Source: Bacillus sp. SM2101 (GTDB taxonomy: Bacteria > Bacillota > Bacilli > Bacillales > SM2101). From it: a stretch of DNA of 64,000 nucleotides. A program made the position numbers and the translations under genes. The notes under the pieces are model-generated. The model ran no database searches. It was not told the origin of the DNA and saw only the letters and a program-made list of their open reading frames with translations. This document shows positions 44,222 through 52,252 of this stretch, in pieces; the first letter of the stretch is position 1, and each line of letters opens with the position of its first letter. The stretch spans positions 78,422 to 142,421 of the forward strand of contig NZ_JAEUFG010000013.1 of the NCBI RefSeq assembly GCF_018588585.1, given 5' to 3'.

Positions 44222-44866
44222 TTATACCTCCGAGGTCATATTTTTGGTTCTGTAAGTTGAAGGGTTAACTCCTACGATCTTTTTAAACATTCGAGCAAAA
44301 TGAGTTAGGTCATTATATCCAATGGAAAAACATACATCCGTAACTGTATCTCCTTTTTGTAGTAGTAACTTTGCTTTCTGTATCCGTTTACTAATCACAT
44401 ATTCTTTAAATCCTTTTCCAACGTATCTTTGAAACATTCTAGAGTAATGGCATTTACTTACATATGCCTGTGAAGCAACTTTCTCAAGTGACAGTTCACT
44501 ATTACATATGTTTTCTTCCAAATAAGTTAAAGACTGATGAAAAAACGGGTTATCATTTGAGGGTTCTACGTAGGTTTCAATTGAATCCAGAAAGGAATTG
44601 AGGAACATAACCTTCATTCGATTTAATCCTGTTAAAATCATGATGGTTTTCTCTGCTTTTAATTCATTGAACTGCCATTCAGAAGGAAAGGAATTTATAT
44701 TCGTTAGTAGGATATATACAGAATAATTTTCCCTTTTTATTAGTTGTTCCAAATCGTTAAAACTACTAATTGTTATAATAGTGATATTTTTCCTTATATC
44801 CCCAAACCATTCATCAAAACTTATGTCCTGAAGAGTACACGGGTAATACAGTATTGCTGGTTTCAT
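44222..44866 (-). CDS. AraC-family regulator with receiver-like N-domain (copy 2)
   Basis: A 214-aa paralogue of the regulator at 26890. The C-terminal AraC domain contains LSLEKVASQAYVSKCHYSRM and TDVCFSIGYNDLTHFARMF, GVNPSTYRTK. The N-terminal ~110 residues form a small alpha/beta domain with no visible phosphorylation Asp. It heads the polyketide operon, so it probably regulates itself and that operon. Possible direct repeats upstream were not convincing. Confidence 0.85.
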   Translation of the reverse strand: MKPAILYYPCTLQDISFDEWFGDIRKNITIITISSFNDLEQLIKRENYSVYILLTNINSFPSEWQFNELKAEKTIMILTGLNRMKVMFLNSFLDSIETYVEPSNDNPFFHQSLTYLEENICNSELSLEKVASQAYVSKCHYSRMFQRYVGKGFKEYVISKRIQKAKLLLQKGDTVTDVCFSIGYNDLTHFARMFKKIVGVNPSTYRTKNMTSEV

Positions 44867-45110
44867 GAGTGTACCTCCCTAATGTTATAGTTGGAATCAT
44901 ATTTCTATGTATTAATATACTAGCAACAAAAAAAATATATTGTTCTTGGTAAAGTTGTTGGTAATCCAGGGTAATTTGACCAAATAATTATGGGTTTACT
45001 TGAATTCAAGTAATGTTTCAGTAAAAAAAGCGGAATGAAGGGAAATAAAAACTTAGAAAACTATCCAAAAGTTTTATAAGTTATGAGTATCAATAATAAA
45101 GGAGGAAGAG

Positions 45111-45692
45111 ATGGACTATAAAATTCTTATTTGGAAACATAATTTAAGTAATGATGAAGTATTTCTGTGGAGGAACAAAGGCATTGGTGGTTCAGATATA
45201 AATGCCCTTTTAGGATTGGATAAAGGAAAAAGTAAAGAGATGCTTTTTAAAGAGAAGAGTGGGCAAAAAGTTAGAACATCTAATGATTATTTTAAATTTC
45301 ATATGAGGGTAAAGAGCTTTATTGCCGAAGAATTTAAAGAAAGGACTGGAATGAAATTACACCGAAGAAATGCAATACTACAAAATAAAAAATACCCCTT
45401 TCTCATTGCCAACGTTGACAGATTCATAGTTGGTCAAAATGCTGGTTTACTTTGTAAAGCAACGTCCAATAAAAACTATATGTTTAAAAAAGACTTAGTT
45501 CAATCTCTTAACCTTCAATGTCAACATTATATGGCTGTCACAGGTGCAAAAAGATGGTGGGTTGCACTATTGATTGGTGGAGTAAACTTTCATTACTTCT
45601 ACGTAGACCGAAATGAAGAGGTAATAAAAGTTATTATAGAAAAATGTGAAGAATTTTGGCATGACAAAATGGGTCAAATAAGTAAGAGTTGA
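45111..45692 (+). CDS. Short YqaJ-like recombinase/nuclease, probably inactive
   Basis: A 193-aa protein of the YqaJ (lambda exonuclease-like) family: RNKGIGGSDINALLGLDKG at the N-terminus, FLIANVDRFI with the metal Asp, QCQHYMAVTGAKRWWVALLI and the terminal CEEFW. In the active site the usual LExK reads AGLLCKATS, so the catalytic Glu is missing. It is also shorter than most family members. It has AGGAGG upstream and stands alone, probably a phage remnant. Confidence 0.75.
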   Translation: MDYKILIWKHNLSNDEVFLWRNKGIGGSDINALLGLDKGKSKEMLFKEKSGQKVRTSNDYFKFHMRVKSFIAEEFKERTGMKLHRRNAILQNKKYPFLIANVDRFIVGQNAGLLCKATSNKNYMFKKDLVQSLNLQCQHYMAVTGAKRWWVALLIGGVNFHYFYVDRNEEVIKVIIEKCEEFWHDKMGQISKS

Positions 45693-45887
45693 GTTTTCTA
45701 ATTGGTTCCCATGTCAAAGGAACTATAAAAAAGGATTATGCAACAGCTCCTATATTAAACGATGTTATGACAAAAAGTTTGTTATCTTTATAATTTATGA
45801 GAAAGAGACAACACACGGATTAGTATTTCAATTTTTTAAGATAAAAAACTTTAAACCATATATAAAGAAGAATACAACCCCAATAAG

Positions 45888-45916
45888 GCTAATGGTCCCT
45901 AGAACCGTTAGCCTTT
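45888..45916. terminator. Terminator after the truncated DUF2325 gene
   Basis: AAGGCTAA and TTAGCCTT pair (with extra GGT/ACC pairs) in a hairpin with T runs on both sides. It begins right at the stop of the DUF2325 gene on the minus strand. Confidence 0.7.
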
Positions 45917-46098
45917 TAGTTTGAGGGGTGACAACAAGCTCCAGATAACACAACAGACTTTCTGGCAATTTTCTTAAAAGCACCCTTATTCCCTCCACCT
46001 TTAATATGTCCATCATGAACCATGAGATTTAACCCTTTCTTTTTGGCTAACTTATTAGTATTACTTTGACTACCACCAATTATAGCTACAGTTTTCAT
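45916..46098 (-). pseudogene. DUF2325 protein, C-terminally truncated
   Basis: About 60 aa matching the start of DUF2325 proteins: MKTVAIIGGSQSNTNKLAKK, NLMVHDGHIKGGGNK and VVLSGACCHPSN, then a stop. Full-length members run about 25-30 residues further past the GACxH motif. The stop is followed at once by a terminator, so the gene is either a tidy short form or was cut by a deletion. The start at 46098 follows AAAGGAG at good spacing. Confidence 0.6.
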
Positions 46099-46206
46099 TA
46101 CTAACATCTCCTTTATGGGTAATTCTATTTAACCTAAAAGTTTATTTTCGATTTATAATACACATATTTGAAATGGGTTGTCAATAATATTTTTCTTAAG
46201 AAATCA

Positions 46207-46932
46207 CTAATTGTTAAGGCTTCTTGTTTTGGCTGTGGTGGAAGATTCAATCTCATCAGTATTTATAATTCCCTCTATAATGGCTTTCACTACAGCTTCT
46301 GTCCTAGTTCTAACACCCAATTTTCGAATAATGTTAGAGATATGATTTTTTACTGTTTTATCACTAATAAATAATTGCCCACCTACTTCTTGATTGTTAT
46401 ATCCACCCCCAACCAATAGTAAGATTTCTATTTCTCTCTTAGATAAATCATATGGATTGATCCCTGTTTTAATATGATTAAAATTCATATTCGCTCTTTC
46501 AGATTTAAGTTCAAGGTAATCGTACAATAAACCCTGAGTTGCATTGTGGTGAAGATAGACTCCACCATTTTCTATTATTGAAATAGCATCCAATAAAACA
46601 GGTGCAGGAATATTTAAAGGTATGTACCCTTTTACTCCATGAAGAAGTATCTCGGAATTAAATTTTTGATTTATGGATTTTGATAGAACAAGTTTTTTTG
46701 TATATGGCAACAATTTATTAATCTTTTCTAAGACACTAATCCCTTTATTATCTTCATCAATACAAGTTGTCATAAGTAGATCAGGATCTAATTCTATTAG
46801 TTTTGGAATCTCCTCTTCTCGATGTGAAAAAGTATGAACAACAATGTCTGTTCTTTCTTTCATTTCTATTATCCGCTTCAATCCTTCTGCCAACTGTATG
46901 TCATTATCCATCACAGCAATATTTTGTATCAA
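46207..46932 (-). CDS. LuxR/NarL-type response regulator with degenerate receiver
   Basis: A 241-aa protein with an N-terminal receiver fold and a C-terminal LuxR helix-turn-helix (LSKREIEILLLVGGGYNNQEV, then LFISDKTVKNHISNIIRKLG). The acidic pocket reads MDND and the expected phospho-Asp position (DPDLLMTTCIDED) has no Asp at the end of the strand, so control is probably not by a histidine kinase. No kinase gene is nearby. The target is unknown. Confidence 0.8.
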   Translation of the reverse strand: MIQNIAVMDNDIQLAEGLKRIIEMKERTDIVVHTFSHREEEIPKLIELDPDLLMTTCIDEDNKGISVLEKINKLLPYTKKLVLSKSINQKFNSEILLHGVKGYIPLNIPAPVLLDAISIIENGGVYLHHNATQGLLYDYLELKSERANMNFNHIKTGINPYDLSKREIEILLLVGGGYNNQEVGGQLFISDKTVKNHISNIIRKLGVRTRTEAVVKAIIEGIINTDEIESSTTAKTRSLNN

Positions 46933-46980
46933 TTTGCCCTCACTCCCTGCAGTAATATTTAATCTATTAAAAAAGAAAAC

Positions 46981-47044
46981 AGCCCCCTATTAATAAATGT
47001 TCAGATAAACTGACAAAATGAAGAACATTTATTAATAGGGGGCT
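46981..47044. repeat. 22-bp perfect inverted repeat
   Basis: The 22 bases at 46981-47002 (starting AGCCCCCTATTAATAAAT) are exactly complementary to 47023-47044, with a 20-base spacer. It lies between two divergent genes, where a simple terminator is not expected. It could end a transcript of an unannotated small RNA, act as an attenuator, or be a mobile-element footprint. Confidence 0.8.
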
Positions 47045-47211
47045 TCCCTTTAATTTATTGAATTACTTTAATTATATATACAATATATATAATTAGCAAT
47101 ATACCAATGCTTATACTATTGAAATACTTACCTAATATTGACATTTTATTAACATTTGGTTATAATAGTATTACATATTTTATACGTATAATTATTGAGG
47201 TGGTGACAATT

Positions 47212-48174
47212 ATGTTAAATACAATTTTAGGATTTATTCATGCCCGGATGGAATATAAAAGAGGATATGATAGCGGTCTACCTGGTTTAATAGCCATTAT
47301 ATTATTCATTCTTTTTATTGTCTTCTTTAAGCAGGTTACAGCAGTATTAGAATTTATAGGAGTTATACCATTCTTAGAGAGCATTGGAATTATAACGAGT
47401 AATCCAGAAGAAACTTTTTCAAAGTTGATAGCCTTTGGAGTTGTGAGTTTTATTTGCATGATTTTAATAGTATTAATATCTATTGGAATAGTCTATCTTA
47501 TTCCTGTGTTTGGATTTGTATTTTTGATTGTGGCTGCGATCATACTGTCACCTATGGTGATATTAAATTATATTGGACCTTGGAAAAAAGGAGGGAAACA
47601 TTGGAAAGCACGTTTTCTTGGTAGAGAGCGTTTTGAAGTATCTGGAGATAAGGTTAGGAATGATGTTAATAGGATGCCAAAAACGGATGAAAAAGTGTTT
47701 TATATAGGTGTAACAAAGGACAATAAAGATTACTTTGTCTTACCTCATATAGAAGAAAAAGAATCTCACTTAAAATGCCAAAGAATAGAACTACATAATT
47801 TTGAGATGAATAAAACCTACCCCTTGTTTTGCTATGAACCTCATCATGATATTCACCTTCAAGATTTTGACTATTTCGTATTAACAGATACACCCTGGTT
47901 TAGAAAATTTATGATGGTATATTCGGAAAGTATTCTTTTAGATAATCCTAGTATTAGGAGTAAAAACCACTTAGTAAAAAGCTATAGTGAATATGTAAAA
48001 TGGGAAAATATGATTCGAAAAGAAGAATATGAAGATAAATTGAATCATTTATTGATAAAACTAAATGAAGTAAATGACACTAAACGTCCTGATTATCCCC
48101 ACTGTGTTGAAAATGTAACAGAAGAATTGAAACAACTTCAAAATAAGTATAATATCGTTACAGAGGGATTTTAA
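47212..48174 (+). CDS. Membrane protein with C-terminal soluble domain, unknown
   Basis: A 320-aa protein. Residues about 25-125 hold three or four transmembrane helices (AIILFILFIVFFKQV, FICMILIVLISIGIVYLI, FGFVFLIVAAIILSPMV); the remaining ~190 residues are soluble and charged. I do not recognise the family. ATG at 47212 is chosen because GAGGTGGTGAC precedes it, while the frame opens 105 bases earlier without a ribosome binding site. It is followed by the repeat gene 14 bases downstream. Confidence 0.65.
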   Translation: MLNTILGFIHARMEYKRGYDSGLPGLIAIILFILFIVFFKQVTAVLEFIGVIPFLESIGIITSNPEETFSKLIAFGVVSFICMILIVLISIGIVYLIPVFGFVFLIVAAIILSPMVILNYIGPWKKGGKHWKARFLGRERFEVSGDKVRNDVNRMPKTDEKVFYIGVTKDNKDYFVLPHIEEKESHLKCQRIELHNFEMNKTYPLFCYEPHHDIHLQDFDYFVLTDTPWFRKFMMVYSESILLDNPSIRSKNHLVKSYSEYVKWENMIRKEEYEDKLNHLLIKLNEVNDTKRPDYPHCVENVTEELKQLQNKYNIVTEGF

Positions 48175-48187
48175 AAGGCGGGATTAA

Positions 48188-48907
48188 ATGAAAAAAATGC
48201 GAAAAAACAGTCATTCTTTAGAAGGTTTACAAGATTTAACCGAGCCACATCGATCACACATAACTACCACTAAAGAATGGGATGAATACGCAAAACAAAA
48301 TGGTCTACCCAGTTCAAGGATATTAGGCAATGCGTTTGGAACATGGAACACATTTAAAGAACATATGGGTATTCCAATAAATAAACACCAAAACTATATT
48401 AGTAGAAAATATACTAAAGAACAATTGCTTAGTTTAGCAAATGAATATAGCCAACACTTTACCTCAAAAGCTAAATGGAATGCTTTTGCTAAGGAGCACA
48501 AACTTCCTTTATATGAAGTTTTTCATTATCACAAGATTAAGTGGAAAGATATACAACGTCTCGCAAATATACCGTTCAGTGAATATTCAGATGAAGAACT
48601 CCTGAAACTCTCTGAACAGTATAAAGAGCATTTTGATACACGTGATAGTTGGGATGTATTCGCAGAGCAACATGGATTCCCTAAGTCTCAAACATTCCAT
48701 AGAAGATTTGGTGGATGGATTGAATTTAAGAAAATGATTACTGGGTACGATAAAGAAGGGCTATTAAAAATTGCTCGCGAGCATTCATTACATTTTACAA
48801 CTAAAGCTAATTGGGATAGATATGCGAAAACGAACAATCTCCCCGACTCTCAAGTGTTTTATCGTATGTTTGGTAAATGGAATACCATTAAGGCTTTGAT
48901 AAAATAA
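48188..48907 (+). CDS. Protein with four helical (homing-endonuclease-associated-like) repeats
   Basis: A 239-aa protein made of about four repeats of some 55 residues. Each has a W-x-x-(Y/F)-A segment (WDEYAKQNGLPSS, WNAFAKEHKLP, WDVFAEQHGFPKS, WDRYAKTNNLPDS) followed by a FGxW or IKW block. They look like the small DNA-binding repeats seen beside homing endonucleases, though no nuclease domain is present. It is probably a DNA-binding protein and is co-transcribed with the membrane protein upstream. Confidence 0.55.
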   Translation: MKKMRKNSHSLEGLQDLTEPHRSHITTTKEWDEYAKQNGLPSSRILGNAFGTWNTFKEHMGIPINKHQNYISRKYTKEQLLSLANEYSQHFTSKAKWNAFAKEHKLPLYEVFHYHKIKWKDIQRLANIPFSEYSDEELLKLSEQYKEHFDTRDSWDVFAEQHGFPKSQTFHRRFGGWIEFKKMITGYDKEGLLKIAREHSLHFTTKANWDRYAKTNNLPDSQVFYRMFGKWNTIKALIK

Positions 48908-48958
48908 ACCCTCAAAGAGATAATGAAGTTGTTGAACTTTCATTTTAAGGAAGGCTGT

Positions 48959-48990
48959 AACCACCTGCCGTTTAATAGGTAGGTGGTTTT
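48959..48990 (+). terminator. Terminator after the repeat-protein gene
   Basis: AACCACCT and AGGTGGTT pair (with one mismatch inside) around a short loop and are followed by TTTT. It ends the operon 47212-48907. Confidence 0.75.
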
Positions 48991-49031
48991 AAAATTGTTA
49001 AGAATTAGTTTTATTCGACAACATTGCCAGA

Positions 49032-49110
49032 ATCGTATTATGAGGTCAGCCAGTCATTTTTGGATGATCAATTAAAAGCTATTACCCTAAAGGTAGCAGT
49101 TTTTTTGTAC
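49032..49110. mobile_element. Solo remnant of an IS110-type left end
   Basis: A 23-base stretch at 49032-49054 is identical to 63445-63467 in the leader of the IS110 element at the window's right end. The similarity continues in weaker form: both copies form a GGTCAxCCA hairpin, then share a TATTA...CTTAAGGTAG/CTAAAGGTAG block. No transposase lies here, so it is a decayed or solo end. Confidence 0.6.
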
Positions 49111-49130
49111 TATACCAAACCCACTACTAA

Positions 49131-49158
49131 AACACCCCAACTCAAAAGAGCAGGGGTT
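49131..49158 (-). terminator. Terminator of the cohesin-dockerin gene
   Basis: On the minus strand ACCCC pairs with GGGGT, with an inner CTC/GAG stem and TTTT loop, and is followed by GTTTTAG. It lies about 15 bases past the stop at 49175. Confidence 0.6.
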
Positions 49159-49174
49159 AAAATCTAATAAGCTA

Positions 49175-50314
49175 TTAATTTCCATTTTCAGCATCTAAGA
49201 TTGCTTGTACAATTACACTTAAATCTGTATCGTTAATTTCACCATCTAAATTTACGTCTGATTCTACTTCACTTACTTCTTCGCTTGATACTCCAGTATC
49301 ATATGAAGCAATCGCAAGATCTCCAAGTGTTACCTTACCATCATTATTTACATCACCATCGGCTAATGTTACATTGATCTCTAATTCAGTTAAGGAAGGA
49401 GCATATTCATTTCCGTATTTATCAGCAACAAGACCATTTTCCACAACGATTTTTCCAAACCCACCAGAAAATTTTGCTTTAAATGTTAAGGTTACTAAAA
49501 CAGCATCTTCATTTATACCGAAATCACGCCCTTGACTAGCAAGAATGTAACGTAATGCACTTCCCTCATCTTCTTCAGAATGATAAAAATCTAATCCTTC
49601 TCCAGCTGAAGCACCAACAAATTCAAATAATGTATCATCATAAGTTATGTTCAAATCTTCCGCATATATATCTTGTCCATTCTTCAACCAAACATCTACT
49701 GTGAATACCTCTGTACTAAATACTTCAGTTTTTTCAGTTTCTAGATCTAAAGTTAAATCGGTTGTACCCATGACATTTTCATTAAAAGGTAACAAGGTAC
49801 CCCCTTCATCAATATCAATGGCATCTAAAGAGACTCTGGAATTGATTCCGAAATTATCTTCCACTACAATCTCAACAAAATGTTCTTTATCTTCCAAACC
49901 TAACAATTCAAAAAATACAATTTGATTCATTCCAGGATAGTCATTTTGAATGAATGGGTACTGTTGACCATCAACATAAACTATACCGTTGTTTGTATAA
50001 TCATAGAAATTGTAGTCATACGTAGCTAATAGCTTTAGGTTTGAACCAGTAAAGTTGAATTTGATTTTGTCTCCTACCATTTCTATATTACTGTATGATC
50101 CTCCAAAAGGCATATTATAAGATTCAGTAAAAAAACCTCCTTCATAATTTATATTTCCATTTGTATCATCATACCTCGACCAACCTGGTTGTGGTGCATC
50201 AATAATCTGCTCACCTATATAGGCACTTGTCGTACTTGGCATTCCAACTAATGATAATATTAATGCAAATACAGAAAACATCATAACAGTGAAAGATTGC
50301 TTCGACAATTTCAT
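49175..50314 (-). CDS. Secreted protein with cohesin and dockerin type I domains
   Basis: A 379-aa exported protein. A signal peptide (residues 1-31, ending TTSAYIG) is followed by a beta-sandwich, carbohydrate-binding-like region (residues about 40-180), a cohesin-like domain (about 190-315: VDVWLKNGQDIYAEDLNITYD, LVTLTFKAKFSGG), and a dockerin with two calcium loops (DVNNDGKVTLGDLAIAS and DVNLDGEINDTDLSVIVQAI). Having both partners in one chain lets it self-assemble or bind other copies at the surface. No cellulase gene is nearby. Confidence 0.8.
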   Translation of the reverse strand: MKLSKQSFTVMMFSVFALILSLVGMPSTTSAYIGEQIIDAPQPGWSRYDDTNGNINYEGGFFTESYNMPFGGSYSNIEMVGDKIKFNFTGSNLKLLATYDYNFYDYTNNGIVYVDGQQYPFIQNDYPGMNQIVFFELLGLEDKEHFVEIVVEDNFGINSRVSLDAIDIDEGGTLLPFNENVMGTTDLTLDLETEKTEVFSTEVFTVDVWLKNGQDIYAEDLNITYDDTLFEFVGASAGEGLDFYHSEEDEGSALRYILASQGRDFGINEDAVLVTLTFKAKFSGGFGKIVVENGLVADKYGNEYAPSLTELEINVTLADGDVNNDGKVTLGDLAIASYDTGVSSEEVSEVESDVNLDGEINDTDLSVIVQAILDAENGN

Positions 50315-50585
50315 AAAATAAATCCTCCTAAACTAGTTTAAATTTTTAGTAAAATTATACATTACAAGAATACATTACAACAATATTCCTTATTTTTCTA
50401 CATTTTTTTCAGTGTTTATAATTCTATTTAAAAATTCATACAAATATTTTGTAGACACAATGTCAATTTAAAAGTCCCTTCTCCTTTATTGCAAAAAGGG
50501 TTTGACTTTTGTTAATATAGTCTTGAAAACAACTATTTAAGTCTGTTATATATAGGAATCTCCTACTGTTTATAACTAAAAAAGA

Positions 50586-50639
50586 TTACTCAAAAATCTT
50601 GTTATTCCACAATCTGGCCCAAGTATTAATTATCATCAT
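50586..50639 (-). CDS. Possible 17-aa peptide
   Basis: MMIINTWARLWNNKIFE is read from ATG at 50639, eight bases after AGGAGGTGG, a perfect ribosome binding site. A weak hairpin followed by T-rich DNA lies at about 50470-50512. The peptide is amphipathic with two Trp. It is too short for certainty and no known family is recognised. Confidence 0.35.
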   Translation of the reverse strand: MMIINTWARLWNNKIFE

Positions 50640-50751
50640 TATAGAACCACCTCCTAATATGAATAATTTGTTAACAAAGTACAAATTTGTAGGCATATCC
50701 TAAAATAGAGAAAAATACATTAGTCAATTCTATTGAAAAGGAAAGGTTATT

Positions 50752-51075
50752 TTGCCATATAAAACATTATCTGAAGTACCTGTTTTGTTGGATAATAGCA
50801 TATTAGAAAAGTATCAGTTAGAAGGGATAATTATAAGCCCTATTACTAAGGGTATAGGGATCTTACTACTCTCAGAACAAAGTGAATACACTCTTCGAAT
50901 CTACTTAATTACAAAAGCTCCTGCTGAAAGGAATTTCAAGATTTCTCATGAACTAGAATCCTTCCAGTTTCCAACAGAGAAAGATAAAATGAATTTTATC
51001 GAACGTCTACCTGAAATGCCAGCTATTGAACTCATGCTTGCTATTAACCCACCACCCCAAAATATTACAAACTGA
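50752..51075 (+). CDS. Hypothetical 107-aa protein
   Basis: A 107-aa protein starting with TTG at 50752 behind AAAGG. There is no signal or membrane segment; the middle (EGIIISPITKGIGILLLSEQ) is hydrophobic and beta-like. I do not recognise it. A terminator at 51106-51139 follows closely, which supports it being a real, single-gene transcript. Confidence 0.5.
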   Translation: MPYKTLSEVPVLLDNSILEKYQLEGIIISPITKGIGILLLSEQSEYTLRIYLITKAPAERNFKISHELESFQFPTEKDKMNFIERLPEMPAIELMLAINPPPQNITN

Positions 51076-51105
51076 TTCAATAACTATTTTTTACAAATGT
51101 CAATA

Positions 51106-51139
51106 AAAAAAGAGCATGAGTCATACCCATGCTCTTTTT
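51106..51139. terminator. Bidirectional terminator
   Basis: AAAAGAGCATG and CATGCTCTTTT pair around a short loop, with A and T runs at the two ends. It separates the plus-strand gene at 50752 from the minus-strand fragments beyond 51144. Confidence 0.8.
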
Positions 51140-51143
51140 AATG

Positions 51144-51335
51144 TTAAAGATTAATAACCAACTGATTCTCAACTGGTGTTTTTCTCGAACGTTTTTTATA
51201 ACTCCTTATGTCTACCATCTGTATATCGTACATCTCAAATAAATCAAGCTGTCCACCTTCACTATTATACGTTTCAGCTGCAGTAAACAAGTTATGTTCT
51301 TCATCATATATTGCTTCTTTTCTCTTCGTATTAAT
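51144..51335 (-). pseudogene. Open fragment with a clamp-binding-like motif, no start codon
   Basis: 63 codons are open on the minus strand up to a terminator, but there is no ATG/GTG/TTG near the 5' end and a stop lies just upstream, so it looks like the 3' part of a broken gene. It contains GGQLDLFEMYD, where QLDLF matches the consensus for binding the DNA polymerase sliding clamp, and a basic KKRSRK run. It may be the tail of a repair or phage protein. Confidence 0.35.
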
Positions 51336-51369
51336 CTCCTATAACCAGTACACCACACAACCTTCTGGT

Positions 51370-51657
51370 TTAATTGACTAAGTCTATCATAAGTTGTTCC
51401 AACACTTCTTTAATTATAGATTCTTCTACCATTTCTAAACCTTCTAGCTCTTTAGCGGAAAGTGTCGTACAATCTGTCGCGACATTAAAATCTGCGAAAC
51501 AACTAGCTAAATCAGATGCTAAGGAAGTTTGTTCATCACGAGCATACTTAGCTAATTCCCCTAACCTACCTTTAGTCATTAGTGCATGTCCTCGTGCTGT
51601 CATGATTTTTAGGAATTGAGCCATTTGCTGAATACCATTATACATAGGTATAAACAT
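51370..51657 (-). CDS. Hypothetical 95-aa protein, possible gene remnant
   Basis: A 95-aa acidic helical frame (MFIPMYNGIQQMAQFLKIM onwards). The frame stays open for about 15 codons upstream of the ATG and no good ribosome binding site is seen, so it may be the 3' part of a longer broken gene. No family recognised. Confidence 0.35.
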   Translation of the reverse strand: MFIPMYNGIQQMAQFLKIMTARGHALMTKGRLGELAKYARDEQTSLASDLASCFADFNVATDCTTLSAKELEGLEMVEESIIKEVLEQLMIDLVN

Positions 51658-52200
51658 CCTACACTCTTTATGTTGTCCTATTATATGACTGCGTTTTCCT
51701 GATTGATGACAACGTTAACCTCATAGCTTAATTTATTGAAGATAATTGTTGGCCATGCTTACATGTCCTGCCAAACTTCCACCAGCTTCATATTAGTGAT
51801 AATGACCTGTAACCATAAACTTACTCCACGCACCTTAAAATGAGTATAATGCCCGTTTTATTTTTAATTTTAATTGTTAAATATAGGTATTATTGAAAAA
51901 AATAAAAATTGTTAAAGTTTTTAACAAAGGTGGTTGTATTTTCTTTTATTTTTTCTTCTTTTTAAGAATAGTAAAACAAAAGGAATATTTATATCTGAAT
52001 ATAGGTATTTTAAAAATAAATATCACTCGAATAGGAAACTGACTAAATAATAAATCCTAAAGTAATACTTAATAATAATTGCTTACAAATGAAAGGATCT
52101 CATCACCACTGTGCTGTGTTGAAGAAAGATATATATTTGTTACAATTTGCAAGGAGAACATATATATCTTCATACAAAATAAAAGACTATTTTTGTAAGA
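51658..52200. other. Gene-poor AT-rich stretch
   Basis: About 540 bases without a supported gene. Short frames are interrupted by many stops; parts look like decayed coding sequence but no family could be recognised. Confidence 0.45.
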
Positions 52201-52203
52201 ATA

Positions 52204-52231
52204 TTACTTTAAGAGAGAAATATGATATAAT
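52204..52231 (+). promoter_or_regulatory. Putative sigma-A promoter of the first sigO-like gene
   Basis: TATAAT at 52226-52231 is preceded at 16 bases by a weak -35 (TTACTT at 52204-52209). The LexA box follows eight bases downstream, over the expected transcription start. Confidence 0.5.
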
Positions 52232-52238
52232 CAAAAAT

Positions 52239-52252
52239 AGAACAAATGTTCG
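52239..52252. promoter_or_regulatory. LexA (DinR) box
   Basis: AGAACAAATGTTCG matches the Bacillus SOS box (CGAAC, four bases, GTTCG) at all but the first base; the inner GAAC-N4-GTTC core is perfect. It lies just downstream of a TATAAT and 43 bases ahead of the ATG at 52295, a usual place for LexA repression. Confidence 0.7.

Noticed and set aside
34255..44866. Calling the cluster an enediyne cluster
   Set aside because: The UnbL/U/V-like proteins are present but no iterative type I enediyne PKS or thioesterase is seen in the window; the KS set is type II.
45828..46016. 62-codon open frame on the minus strand
   Set aside because: It overlaps the better supported DUF2325 frame and crosses its terminator; the composition is that of a shadow frame.
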